From contig NZ_FMYF01000003.1 of the NCBI RefSeq assembly GCF_900092135.1, positions 1-64,000 of the forward strand: DNA of 64,000 bases, read 5' to 3'. This document shows positions 53,353-61,108 of this stretch, one piece after another. Numbering within the stretch: position 1 is the stretch's first letter; the number at the start of each line of letters is the position of its first letter. Source of the stretch: Raineyella antarctica (lineage in GTDB: Bacteria > Actinomycetota > Actinomycetes > Propionibacteriales > Propionibacteriaceae). Made by a program: the position numbers and the translations under genes. The notes below the pieces were generated by a model that was given only the letters and a program-made list of their open reading frames with translations, made no database searches and was not told the origin of the DNA.

Positions 53353-53607
53353 ATGGGCCGCTACCTCCCGATCCTCATCGCCGTGATGCTGGCCATCTAT
53401 GCGATCACCGACATGGCCCAGACGGACTCGGTGAAGGTCAACTTCATGCCCAAGTGGATGTGGTTCGCCCTGATCGTCCTGGTGCCGTTCGCCGGTGCGA
53501 TCGCCTGGCTGGTCTGGGGTCGCCGCAATGCGGGTGGCGGGGGCCGCGGCGGAGACCCCCGCGACTCCGCCCCCGACAACGACCCGGAGTTCCTGCGCCG
53601 GCTCTGA
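53353..53607 (+). CDS. PLDc_N (PLD nuclease N-terminal) domain small membrane protein
   Basis: An 84-residue membrane protein with two helices (residues 4-21 and 35-57). The second carries MWFALIVLVPFAGAIAWLVWG, typical of the cardiolipin-synthase N-terminal (PLDc_N) domain, and is followed by a Gly/Arg-rich tail. No catalytic HKD part is present. Stand-alone PLDc_N proteins are common in actinobacteria and of unknown role. It converges on the next gene with an 11-base gap. Confidence 0.8.
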   Translation: MGRYLPILIAVMLAIYAITDMAQTDSVKVNFMPKWMWFALIVLVPFAGAIAWLVWGRRNAGGGGRGGDPRDSAPDNDPEFLRRL

Positions 53608-53618
53608 GCCGTAGGCCC

Positions 53619-54056
53619 CTAGTGGCCGGTGACGGCCCGCAGCAGCCGCTCGACGACGACATCCGCGGGCACCGAACCGACCACACCGGTCAGCGCCACC
53701 GACCAGAGCCGACCGTCGGCCACGACGAACCCCTCCGTCGTGTCGGGCAAGGACGATCGACCCACCACGGCCCCGTCCCCGATGCCGTCGCGCCACTGGG
53801 CGCGAGCGTCGGGGGTGGCGCCGGTGAGCTGCTCGAGGACCGCGGCGGCGGTGCCGGTGACCGGTCCGTGGTCGGTCAGCATCAGCGAGCCCGCCCGGTA
53901 GGTGTGTACCCGGGCCGGCCCGGCGATCCGGAAGCCGGTCGAGTCGATCTCCACCAGCCGCGCCACGGTCGCGCGGTCCGGTAGTGAGGCGGCCACCACG
54001 TAGCCTGCTCCGGAGGTCTGTCCGGCCTGCTGGTCCGGCTCGACGTTCTCGCCCAT
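53619..54056 (-). CDS. Hypothetical protein
   Basis: A 145-residue soluble protein with no family recognised. The first 20 residues are polar, followed by a mix of predicted strands and helices (VEIDSTGFRIAGPARVHTYR, AAAVLEQLTGATPDARAQW). No Cys, signal peptide or membrane helix. The start at 54056 follows GGGAG. It stands alone, 158 bases from the glycerol-3-phosphate dehydrogenase stop upstream on the same strand. Confidence 0.6.
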   Translation of the reverse strand: MGENVEPDQQAGQTSGAGYVVAASLPDRATVARLVEIDSTGFRIAGPARVHTYRAGSLMLTDHGPVTGTAAAVLEQLTGATPDARAQWRDGIGDGAVVGRSSLPDTTEGFVVADGRLWSVALTGVVGSVPADVVVERLLRAVTGH

Positions 54057-54213
54057 GGTCTCCCGCCCGTCCTCGGCTCCGCCCGGCGTACGGCCCGGCG
54101 CATCGCTTGTCTGCTCCCGAGGTTACGGCGTGGGGGGCCGGCGCGCTGCGGCCGTCCGCAGCTGCCAGGAGGCGGATCGTACGGCGCGGTGGCAGGACGT
54201 AGCCCGCCCCCGT

Positions 54214-55932
54214 TCAGACGCCGTCGGGAACCTCCACCGGGACGAGGTCGGGGACCGAACGGCGCACCGCCGAGGCGGTCGCGTCGTCGGGCGCCTCGCT
54301 CGCCGCCCGCTGGGCCTCGACCAGTGCGCGGTAGGACTCCTTCTCCCGCAGGACCTGGGCCTGGTCCCAGCCGAGCAGCGGCGCCATCACCGCGGCGACC
54401 TCGTCCAGGGCCGCCACTCCCCCGTCCCGCTGCTCGTACGCCAGCCGGACCCGCAGCCGCAGCACGTCCTCGACGTGCAGGGCACCCTCGTGGGTGACGG
54501 CGAAGGCGACCTCGGCACGCAGGTAGGTCGGGGCCGCTGCCAGCGGCAGCCCCATCTGCGGGTCGGTCCGCACCATGTCGGCGAGCACCGTCAGCTCCGA
54601 GCCGTAGCGGGACAGCAGGTGGGCGGTCCGCTGCTGGTCCCAGCCGAGTCGGTGGGCGTGGGCGGCGGCCTGCGCCCGGGTCGCCTCGTAGCCGACGGCA
54701 CCGACGAGCTGGACCCGCTTGGTGATCGAGGGCTGGACCCGCGCCCGCTCGGGGCCGAGCGCGAAGTCGACGGCATCCTCGGCCATCTTGCGGTACGTGG
54801 TCAGCTTGCCGCCGGCGATCGCCGACAGGCCCGGGGCCACCGAGACGACGGCGTGTTCGCGGGAGACCTTCGCCGAGTCGGCAGCGCTCGCGCCGAGCGG
54901 CTGCAGCAGCGGGCGCAGACCGGCGTACGAGGCGAGGATGTCGTCGCGGGTCAGCCGTGAGCGCAGCACCCGGTTGGCGTGCTCCAGGATGTAGTCGATG
55001 TCGGCGGCGGTGGCGACCGGGTGCTCGCGCTGTTCGGTCCAGGCCGTGTCGGTGGTGCCTATCACCCAGTAGTCGGGCCACGGGATGATGAACAGCACCG
55101 ACTTCTCGGTGCGCAGGAACAGGCCGGTCCGGCCACGGATCCGCTCCTTGGGCACGACGATGTGGACGCCCTTCGAGGCGAGCACCTTGGGGCCCTTGCC
55201 GGGGGTACCGGCGAGCTTCTCGACCTCGTCGGTCCACACGCCGGTGGCGTTGATCACGTGCCGGGCGCGGACCGTACGCTCCTCGCCGGTCTCCAGGTCG
55301 CGCAGGACGGCGCCGGTCACCAGCTGCCCGTTGCGGACCAGCCGGACCACACGGGTCCGGGACGCGGCCTGCGCGCCGTACGAGACGGCGGTGCGGACCA
55401 GGTCGACCACCAGCCGGGCGTCGTCGACCCGGGCGTCGTAGAACCGGATCGCCCCGACCAGCCGGCTGGGCCGGATGTCGGGGAAGATGCCGAGGGCGCC
55501 GGCCTTGTCGTAGTGGCGCTGGATCGGTACCCGGCCACCGCGAAAGCGCGCGATCACGTCGTACGCGCCGATCCCGACGGCGCTGTAGAGGCGCTCGACC
55601 AGGGGGAGTCGCAGCGGCCAGAGGAAGGGCTGGGCGTGGACCAGGTGCGGGGCGATCGTGTCCAGCAGCAGTCCGCGCTCGGCGAGGGACTCCGAGACCA
55701 GTCGCAGGTCGAGTTGGTAGAGGTAGCGCAGTCCGCCGTGGACCAGTCGGGAGGAGCGCGAGGAGGTGCCGGCGCCCCAGTCCTGCATCTCGACGATTCC
55801 GGTGCGCAACCCGCGGGTGACGGCGTCCAGCGCGATACCGGCCCCGGTCACCCCGCCGCCGACCACCAGCACGTCGAGGCCGGTGTCGACCATGTCCTCG
55901 AGGGCGCGGGAACGGGACTGGGCGGTCAGCAT
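54214..55932 (-). CDS. glpD: Glycerol-3-phosphate dehydrogenase/oxidase, FAD-dependent
   Basis: A 572-residue flavoenzyme oxidising glycerol 3-phosphate to dihydroxyacetone phosphate and passing electrons to the quinone pool. The FAD motif is VLVVGGGVTGAGIALDA near residue 25, followed by GAGTSSRSSRLVHGGLRYL (GlpD signature), RHVINATGVWTDEV, PWPDYWVIGTTDTAW, and GGKLTTYRKMAEDAVDFAL. The C-terminal helical domain runs from about 400. The start ATG 55932 follows AAGGA at short spacing; a GTG at 55944 is a possible alternative. The length matches the family. Confidence 0.93.
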   Translation of the reverse strand: MLTAQSRSRALEDMVDTGLDVLVVGGGVTGAGIALDAVTRGLRTGIVEMQDWGAGTSSRSSRLVHGGLRYLYQLDLRLVSESLAERGLLLDTIAPHLVHAQPFLWPLRLPLVERLYSAVGIGAYDVIARFRGGRVPIQRHYDKAGALGIFPDIRPSRLVGAIRFYDARVDDARLVVDLVRTAVSYGAQAASRTRVVRLVRNGQLVTGAVLRDLETGEERTVRARHVINATGVWTDEVEKLAGTPGKGPKVLASKGVHIVVPKERIRGRTGLFLRTEKSVLFIIPWPDYWVIGTTDTAWTEQREHPVATAADIDYILEHANRVLRSRLTRDDILASYAGLRPLLQPLGASAADSAKVSREHAVVSVAPGLSAIAGGKLTTYRKMAEDAVDFALGPERARVQPSITKRVQLVGAVGYEATRAQAAAHAHRLGWDQQRTAHLLSRYGSELTVLADMVRTDPQMGLPLAAAPTYLRAEVAFAVTHEGALHVEDVLRLRVRLAYEQRDGGVAALDEVAAVMAPLLGWDQAQVLREKESYRALVEAQRAASEAPDDATASAVRRSVPDLVPVEVPDGV

Positions 55933-55972
55933 GGAGTCCTTCACGGGCTCCACTATGCCGCGCAGCCGGTCC

Positions 55973-56575
55973 CTAGTTCGCCACCGGGTCGCCCTTCGGC
56001 GTCGCCACCACCACGGAGTTGGCGGTGAAGCCGTGACCGTCCCAGTCCTCGCAGGTGACCAGGACGAGGCGGTGCGGCCCGTCCTGGGAGAAGAGCTGGG
56101 GTGCCTCGGCGGCGAGCTGGTCCTTGTGCAGGACACGGACGTCCCGGACGACGTACGTGAAGCTGCCGGTCTCGCCGTGGATCATGATCTCCGCACCGGG
56201 CTGGACCTGGACCAGGTGCTCGAAGACGCCGTTGCCGCCCTCGACCTTGTGCGAGGTGAGCAGCGTGGTGCCCCGGTCCGCGCCGGCATCGGCCGAGTGG
56301 TTCCACCAGCCGACCATCCGGGGGTTGTCCGGCGGGTTGAGCGCCGCGCCCTCCATCGCCATCGGCAGGACCTGGGCGTTCCTGATCCCCAGCGAGTCGA
56401 TCGTCAGGTGCAGCGGGTCGGTGGAGGCTGCCGGTGCGGCGGGCACCGCCACCGCCGTCGACGACAGGTAGCCGGCCCAGACGATGGCAGACGGACCGCC
56501 GACCAGGACCAGCGCCCCGAGAACCATCAGCAGCCAGGTGGGCAGGCGCGCACCACGATGCGACAGCAGTCTCAT
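55973..56575 (-). CDS. Class F-like sortase
   Basis: A 200-residue membrane-anchored transpeptidase. A basic N terminus and one helix (about residues 12-35) are followed by a sortase beta barrel. The catalytic His is His 109 in LLTSHKVEGGNGVFEHL and the Cys is Cys 175 in LVLVTCEDW. The usual Arg a few residues after the Cys is not evident (the segment is HGFTANSVVVA). The start at 56575 follows AAGGAG. It is the third of three same-strand genes; the two upstream encode secreted proteins that share a C-terminal anchor-like motif. Those proteins are its likely substrates (inference). Confidence 0.87.
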   Translation of the reverse strand: MRLLSHRGARLPTWLLMVLGALVLVGGPSAIVWAGYLSSTAVAVPAAPAASTDPLHLTIDSLGIRNAQVLPMAMEGAALNPPDNPRMVGWWNHSADAGADRGTTLLTSHKVEGGNGVFEHLVQVQPGAEIMIHGETGSFTYVVRDVRVLHKDQLAAEAPQLFSQDGPHRLVLVTCEDWDGHGFTANSVVVATPKGDPVAN

Positions 56576-56705
56576 GGCGCTCCTTCCGGCTGGTCGCTGG
56601 TGGGACGGGAGGGGTCGTACGGCGGGGTGCGGGCGGGATGGGTCCGGTGTGCGACGGGCGGGGTGCGACGGGTGACCGGGGTGCGCGGCCGATGGGTGGA
56701 GCCGG

Positions 56706-57389
56706 TCAGTGGTCGCGGCGGTTGCGGATCCGGCGCCCCCGCAGGGCGAGGCCGATGACGGCGAGGACGCCTGCGGCAAGCACGACGAAGCCCCCGGCGC
56801 CGCCCCCGATACCTGCGGCAATGGCGCCCGGAACGGCGGGGGTCGCGGTCGGCGAGGGCGTCCCGGTCGGCGAGGGCGTCCCGGTCGGCGAGGGCGTCCC
56901 AGTCGGCGAGGGCGTCGCGGTGGGCGGGGAGGTGGGAGTGGGCGTGGCGTCCTGGGTGTCGGCGGTGACCGGACCGGAGGCGGCAGATCGCAAGCCGAAC
57001 TCGGCGTGGGCCGCCGGCAGCCCGTGGCAGCCGATCACCAGTATGGTGTCCGCACCGGCCGGCACATGGGTGCCGTCCAGCTCAGCCGGACCGTACTGCC
57101 GGCTGGCCTGGGGTGATGTCACGACGGCGAACATCCAGGTCCCCGCCGGAGTGGGACCGAGGTCGTACGCCGTCTCGGTGGCCGCAGCGGCGGGGACGAC
57201 GGCGCACCCGACGTCGGAGTACTGCTTGGCGTACGAGCGCGAGACCACGGCGGTCCAGGCCGAGGGGTCCTGCGCCTGTGCACCGGTGGGGGCCTGGAGG
57301 AGATCGGCGGCCGTGGCGACCCCGGCGACGGGGCTCGAGGCCAGGGCGAGGACGGCGATGGCGGCAATGGTGCGGATGGGCTGGGTCAC
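56706..57389 (-). CDS. Secreted surface protein with SPTGTP repeats and C-terminal anchor-like signal
   Basis: A 227-residue exported protein. A signal peptide spans about residues 1-28 (ALASSPVAGVATAA). The middle (30-150) has two Cys, in DVGCAVVPAAA and VIGCHGLPAAH, that could form a disulfide. A Pro/Thr/Ser stalk with SPTGTP repeats follows. It ends with VPGAIAAGIGGGAGG, a hydrophobic helix and the basic tail RGRRIRNRRDH, but no LPXTG. The start GTG 57389 follows GGAGGGG. It sits 130 bases upstream of the sortase start and probably hands over to that enzyme. Function unknown. Confidence 0.75.
   Translation of the reverse strand: MTQPIRTIAAIAVLALASSPVAGVATAADLLQAPTGAQAQDPSAWTAVVSRSYAKQYSDVGCAVVPAAAATETAYDLGPTPAGTWMFAVVTSPQASRQYGPAELDGTHVPAGADTILVIGCHGLPAAHAEFGLRSAASGPVTADTQDATPTPTSPPTATPSPTGTPSPTGTPSPTGTPSPTATPAVPGAIAAGIGGGAGGFVVLAAGVLAVIGLALRGRRIRNRRDH
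56848..56919 (-). repeat. Four 18-base tandem repeats coding for SPTGTP
   Basis: Four consecutive units of GTCGGCGAGGGCGTCCCG (plus-strand reading), with single-base differences in the last two. They keep frame and encode the Ser-Pro-Thr-Gly-Thr-Pro stalk of the surface protein. Copy number may vary between strains. Confidence 0.85.
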
Positions 57390-57476
57390 GTCCCCTCCTG
57401 GTGGGCTAGGACATGTGGGTGGGTGAGGCAGGAGCCGTACTGGCGTTCCGGCGGAGCCGGACCGATGGATGAACGA

Positions 57477-58055
57477 TCAGCTTTGGGGACGGGCACGCAG
57501 ACCGAGCGCGGCCAGGGTCACGATGGCGGCACCGCCGAGGCCGAGCGCGACCACGCCACCTCTACCACCACTCAGCCCCGAGTTCACCTTCTCGGGAACA
57601 GCTGTCGGGTTGCAGTCCTTGATCCGGAAGGTGGTCGATCGTACGTTCTGGTCACCGTCGGATGTGACATTGGCCTTCACGTGGAAGCCGTCCGCAGGGA
57701 CCTCGAACGGCTCGATGGCGATGAAGGTGTAGGACGACGTCGCGTCGCCCTTGTCTTTGGAGATCGCCACCTGCGCAGCCCCCTGGACACCGGGGATGTC
57801 GGCGCTCGGCGGTCGCGGCTCGAAGGTCACGTTATGGGTTCCCTTGTCGGCACCGGTGATCCGCAGGTCGAAGCTGCAGCCGGTGATCTGCGGGTTGTCG
57901 GCGTTGCCCTGGTCACTCGAGCCGGACTGGACCACCTTGATCGTGCCGGGAGCCGCATAGGCAGTCGCAGCCACCAACGGGGAAGCGGCCAGGCCGATGG
58001 CCCCGGCAACGGCGAGCGCTCGGACCGGACGAGGAGGGAAGGTGGCGTGAGTCAT
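57477..58055 (-). CDS. Secreted surface protein with C-terminal anchor-like signal
   Basis: A 192-residue exported protein. A signal peptide spans about residues 1-34 (PLVAATAYAAP). The mature part has two Cys (TGCSFDLRITG and RIKDCNPTAV) and a beta-rich pattern. It ends with VPEKVNSGLSGGRGG, a hydrophobic helix and LRARPQS. This tail lines up with that of the next gene: VP, then V/I, S/A-G, L/I and GG at the same spacing. No LPXTG motif. The start ATG 58055 follows TAGGAGA. It is the first of three genes ending in the sortase. Function unknown. Confidence 0.75.
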   Translation of the reverse strand: MTHATFPPRPVRALAVAGAIGLAASPLVAATAYAAPGTIKVVQSGSSDQGNADNPQITGCSFDLRITGADKGTHNVTFEPRPPSADIPGVQGAAQVAISKDKGDATSSYTFIAIEPFEVPADGFHVKANVTSDGDQNVRSTTFRIKDCNPTAVPEKVNSGLSGGRGGVVALGLGGAAIVTLAALGLRARPQS

Positions 58056-58280
58056 GACTCTCCTAGTGGAGCGGCGGTAACTGGGGAAGAAACGCCGGAT
58101 CTGTCGATCCGCACCCAGCCTGCCCTCAGTCGTTCCACAGCCACCCTCGACACGCGGACTCTCAACCTAAGCTTCACCGTTGATCTGCAACGATTCCATA
58201 ACAAACGAACGCGTGTACGTGAACCCCCTCCACCCGGGCAACCGAACGCGGCGAATCGAGGCGCGACGCGGCAGAAACGG

Positions 58281-58314
58281 CGACGCCCGACCACCATTAG
58301 ATGGTCGGGCGTCG
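58281..58314 (-). terminator. Terminator after tRNA-Lys
   Basis: Perfect 13-base-pair stem: CGACGCCCGACCA (58281-58293) with TGGTCGGGCGTCG (58302-58314) and an eight-base loop. It begins six bases after the tRNA 3' end on the minus strand. Confidence 0.75.
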
Positions 58315-58319
58315 CGGTG

Positions 58320-58392
58320 TGGGTCCTGTGGGAATCGAACCCACAACCCGCGGATTAAAAGTCCGCTGCTCTGCCGATTGAGCTAAGGACCC
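58320..58392 (-). tRNA. tRNA-Lys (anticodon TTT)
   Basis: A 73-base cloverleaf. The acceptor stem is GGGTCCT/AGGACCC, the D arm GCTC-AATCGGCA-GAGC, and the anticodon arm GCGGA-CTTTTAA-TCCGC with TTT in the loop. The T arm is GTGGG-TTCGATT-CCCAC and the discriminator is A. CCA is not encoded. It lies 31 bases downstream of the phosphatase-like gene on the same strand. Confidence 0.97.
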
Positions 58393-58423
58393 GGGGCCCT
58401 CAGCTTACCGACACCGCCTTGGC

Positions 58424-59053
58424 TCAGGCGGCGATGGACACCTCGGTGTCCAGCAGCTCACGGATCCGGACCTCGAGCTCGTCGGCCACCGCACGCATCG
58501 CACCCAGACCCTCGCCACTCACCGGCGGGATGTCCCAGTTCACCCAGTGCTTGCCCGGGAACTCGAAGAACTCCGGCACGCCGAGGGTGACCACGACATC
58601 GGCCGCGCCGAGCAGGCTGCTGGTGAACGGCATCGGGTAGGGGTTCTTCAGGTTGATCCCGCGCTCGGCCAGCACGGTGACGACGTCTCGGTCCAGGCCA
58701 CCTCGCGGATGCAGGCCGGCGCAGCGTACGTTCACCTGGCCGTTGGCGAAGTGGCTGCACAGCGCGGCCGCCAGATGGGAGCGGGCACTGTTTTGTTCGG
58801 AGACGAAGAGGACCTCGGGCAGGGCCTTGGCGATCCGCCCCTGGGCCTGAGCGCGGGCGAGGAGGCCTTCCTTGGCCATCCGGGACACCAGCAACGGCAG
58901 GAAGTCGGTGACGCTCGCCTGCTTCTCCAGGTGCTCGCGGGCGATCGCGACGGCATCCGCAACCTCCTCGGGGGTGAAGACGCCCTCGTAATGGTCCGCC
59001 AGCTGTGCCAGGTCATAGGCGTAGCGGGCCTCAAGTTCCTCGTTGGTCAGCAT
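58424..59053 (-). CDS. LMW phosphatase/arsenate reductase-fold protein lacking the catalytic Cys
   Basis: A 209-residue protein. Residues 1-75 form a helical bundle (EELEARYAYDLAQLADHYEG, then AREHLEKQASVTDF) like that found before arsenate reductase domains in actinobacteria. Residues 78-205 match the low-molecular-weight tyrosine phosphatase/arsenate reductase fold. The active-site loop should read VLFVCxxNxxRS; here it is VLFVSEQNSARSHLAAAL, with Ser 85 (codon TCC) in place of Cys and Arg 91 kept. The late Asp-Pro region reads WVNWDIPPVSGEG. A thiol phosphatase or arsenate reductase should not work without that Cys, so it is probably a binding or regulatory protein. The start follows GGGAGGGGG. 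Confidence 0.83.
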   Translation of the reverse strand: MLTNEELEARYAYDLAQLADHYEGVFTPEEVADAVAIAREHLEKQASVTDFLPLLVSRMAKEGLLARAQAQGRIAKALPEVLFVSEQNSARSHLAAALCSHFANGQVNVRCAGLHPRGGLDRDVVTVLAERGINLKNPYPMPFTSSLLGAADVVVTLGVPEFFEFPGKHWVNWDIPPVSGEGLGAMRAVADELEVRIRELLDTEVSIAA

Positions 59054-59408
59054 GATGCCCCCTCCCTCTCGCGCTCGTGGCGCTCATGGTGCAGAAGCCC
59101 TTGCGCCCCTGCGATGTCTCCCAATATACCCCCTCCGGACACCTTTCGTTTACCTGCTGTTCACCTTGGGCGTGTGGCGCCCCGAGGTGTCCGCTCCCGC
59201 CCAGATCACGATTTCATCAACCTGCACTCGAGCTTCAGGGTTCCGTACGCCCGGCGTAGTAACTAGTGTCCGCCGGAAGAGCCGTCGCGGGCAGGGTCTC
59301 CTGTCGGGGAAGGGCAGGAACCCGGGGAAGAGCCCGCGGCGGCCGTTTCGGGCACCTTGGTGCCCGCTGTCACGGCGGTCCGGGAAGTCCGCCGGGAGGG
59401 GAAGAACA
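59054..59408. other. Divergent intergenic region with a GC-rich structured leader
   Basis: About 355 bases with no convincing gene. On the minus strand TATATT (59123-59128) is a good -10 candidate for the phosphatase-like gene. On the plus strand TAGTGT (59264-59269), in an AT-rich patch, could start a leader of about 135 bases before the SH3 gene. That leader is Gly/Cys-codon-free GC-rich sequence with hairpins, including CGGGCACC-TT-GGTGCCCG at 59349-59366. No known riboswitch class was recognised. Confidence 0.4.
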
Positions 59409-60797
59409 ATGGGCATTATTTTGCGCGCCCTCATACGGACCACGGCGGCGGGGACTCTCGCCGGACTGGTCACCGTCTCCGGGATGGTCCTCGGACCACT
59501 CTCGCAGTCCGCCCAAGGGGACTGGCTGACGGCGACGACCGGAGTCAACCTGCGCTCGGGACCGGGGACCACCTACCCGGTGGTCGGCGGACTGGCCACC
59601 GGCCAACGCATCACCGCGCTGGGTGACTCCACCGGCGGATGGACCCCCGTCGACCTGTACGGCAAACGGGTCTTCGTCGCCAGCCGGTACGTCACCGGTG
59701 ACACCACCTATCGCGCCGCCGACTCCACGACTGGATCCACGACCATCGTCGGGACCGCCACCACCACCGCCAACCTCAACGTCCGCACCGGTCCCGCCAC
59801 GACCTACCCCGTGGCAACGACCCTCGGCAAGGGCACCTCCGTGTCCCTGACGGGCCAGACGTCGGGCACCTGGACGCAGATCAGCCGTAGCGGCAGCCTG
59901 TACTGGGTCTCCACCGTCTACCTCACCACCTCGGCCACCGCGCCTGCTCCGGTGACGACCGGGACCGCCACCACCACGACGAACCTCAACGTCCGCAGCG
60001 GCCCCTCGACCAGCTACGGCATCATCACCACCCTTGCCCGCGGCACCGCGGTGACGACGACCGGCACGACCCAGGACGGCTGGACGCAGATCTCCCTCAA
60101 CGGGTCGCTGCGCTGGGTCGCCAGCTCCTACCTCTCGGCCGGCTCGGGCACCAGCGTGACATTGCCGGTCGCCGAGCCCGTCACCAGCACCGAGACGATG
60201 TACGCCACCGCCTCGGTGAACGTACGCACCGGGCCGGCCACCAGCTACGCCGTTGTGACGACCCTGGAGCGGAGCCAGCAGATCGGCGTGACCGGCCGGA
60301 CCTCGAACGGCTGGAGCGAGGTGGTCTGGCAGGGCGCCCAGCGCTGGGTCTCCAGCCAGTACCTGACCTCCTCCCAGCCCGCTCCGTCGACTGTCGTGGA
60401 GCCGATCAGCAACTCCTCGTTCCTGGCCTCGGCCCTGGTCGGATCGGTCGGCCTGGGCACCACGGTGCCCGCCATCACCCCGATCGTGAACACGGTGGAG
60501 TCGCGCTGGCCGGTGGTCGGCCCCTACTACGGCACGCGGATCGAGCCCGGTTCGGACCACAACGACGGCCGGGCGGTGGACATGATGATCCCCAACTGGT
60601 CGACCACCAACAAGCCGACCGGCGACGCGATCGCCGCCTACCTGCAGGCGAACGCCCAGCAGTACGACGTCTCGTACATCATCTGGCGCCAGCACATCTG
60701 GAGCGTCGCCCGAGCCTCGGAGGGGTGGCGGCCGATGGCGGACCGCGGGTCGTACACCGCCAACCACTACGACCACGTGCACGTCAGCGTCAACTGA
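59409..60797 (+). CDS. Secreted SH3-domain cell-wall protein with ARB_07466-like C-terminal domain
   Basis: A 462-residue exported protein. A signal peptide covers about residues 1-36 (ending LGPLSQSAQG). Four bacterial SH3 repeats follow, near 41-100, 118-177, 188-247 and 262-320. Each has an NVR-type start (VNLRSGPGTTYPVV, LNVRTGPATTYPVA, LNVRSGPSTSYGII, VNVRTGPATSYAVV) and ends in RYV or YL. The C-terminal domain (about 355-462) shows GSDHNDGRAVDMMIP and ANHYDHVHVSVN, the His/Asp pattern of D,D-carboxypeptidase-like (M15-related) domains. It is probably a peptidoglycan-binding hydrolase. The start ATG 59409 follows GGGAGGGG. Confidence 0.87.
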   Translation: MGIILRALIRTTAAGTLAGLVTVSGMVLGPLSQSAQGDWLTATTGVNLRSGPGTTYPVVGGLATGQRITALGDSTGGWTPVDLYGKRVFVASRYVTGDTTYRAADSTTGSTTIVGTATTTANLNVRTGPATTYPVATTLGKGTSVSLTGQTSGTWTQISRSGSLYWVSTVYLTTSATAPAPVTTGTATTTTNLNVRSGPSTSYGIITTLARGTAVTTTGTTQDGWTQISLNGSLRWVASSYLSAGSGTSVTLPVAEPVTSTETMYATASVNVRTGPATSYAVVTTLERSQQIGVTGRTSNGWSEVVWQGAQRWVSSQYLTSSQPAPSTVVEPISNSSFLASALVGSVGLGTTVPAITPIVNTVESRWPVVGPYYGTRIEPGSDHNDGRAVDMMIPNWSTTNKPTGDAIAAYLQANAQQYDVSYIIWRQHIWSVARASEGWRPMADRGSYTANHYDHVHVSVN

Positions 60798-60810
60798 GGT
60801 GCATCGAGGA

Positions 60811-60866
60811 GTGCCCGGGCCCCGGGTGGGCGGCCGCCCGGGCGACGCGCCCACCCGGCCCGGCAC
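60811..60866 (+). terminator. Terminator after the SH3-domain gene
   Basis: Long imperfect hairpin: GTGCCCGGGCC then CCGGGTGGGCG (60811-60832) pair with CGCCCACCCGG then CCCGGCAC (60848-60866). The inner stem is 11 perfect base pairs. It lies 13 bases after the stop codon. Confidence 0.7.
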
Positions 60867-60871
60867 CAGTC

Positions 60872-60900
60872 TGACGGTGGTGCCCGCGTGGGCTATGCTG
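60872..60900 (+). promoter_or_regulatory. Promoter of tRNA-Glu
   Basis: CTGACG (60872-60877) as -35 and TATGCT (60895-60900) as -10, with a 17-base spacer. The tRNA begins 50 bases after the -10. It follows the terminator of the previous gene directly. Confidence 0.6.
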
Positions 60901-60950
60901 GTCGTCGGTTCGCGACCCCCGGGTCGTACGCCGCGGTGGCCAGCCACCGG

Positions 60951-61023
60951 GTCCCCTTCGTCTAGTGGCCTAGGACACCGCCCTTTCAAGGCGGCAGCGC
61001 GGGTTCGAATCCCGTAGGGGATG
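60951..61023 (+). tRNA. tRNA-Glu (anticodon TTC)
   Basis: A 73-base cloverleaf. The acceptor is GTCCCCT/AGGGGAT with a G:U first pair, and the D arm is GTCTAGTGGCCTAGGAC. The anticodon arm is CCGCC-CTTTCAA-GGCGG with TTC in the loop, and the T arm is GCGGG-TTCGAAT-CCCGT. The discriminator is G. CCA is not encoded. Confidence 0.96.
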
Positions 61024-61108
61024 CTCACACCACGACTCGGCCCGTGCCAGGGCCGCGCGTCCATCGACGAATGCTCCTCGTAGGGGCGCCCGGTTCCCGC
61101 CGACAGGC

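Noticed and set aside
56706-58055. LPXTG sorting signals in the two surface proteins
   Set aside because: No LPXTG or close variant is present at either C terminus. The shared motif is different and is reported as such.
59270-59408. ydaO (c-di-AMP) riboswitch before the SH3 gene
   Set aside because: The leader is GC-rich and folded, but the conserved ydaO segments I know (GAAUCC near the 5' end, CAGCUAACCUCG near the 3' end) are absent.
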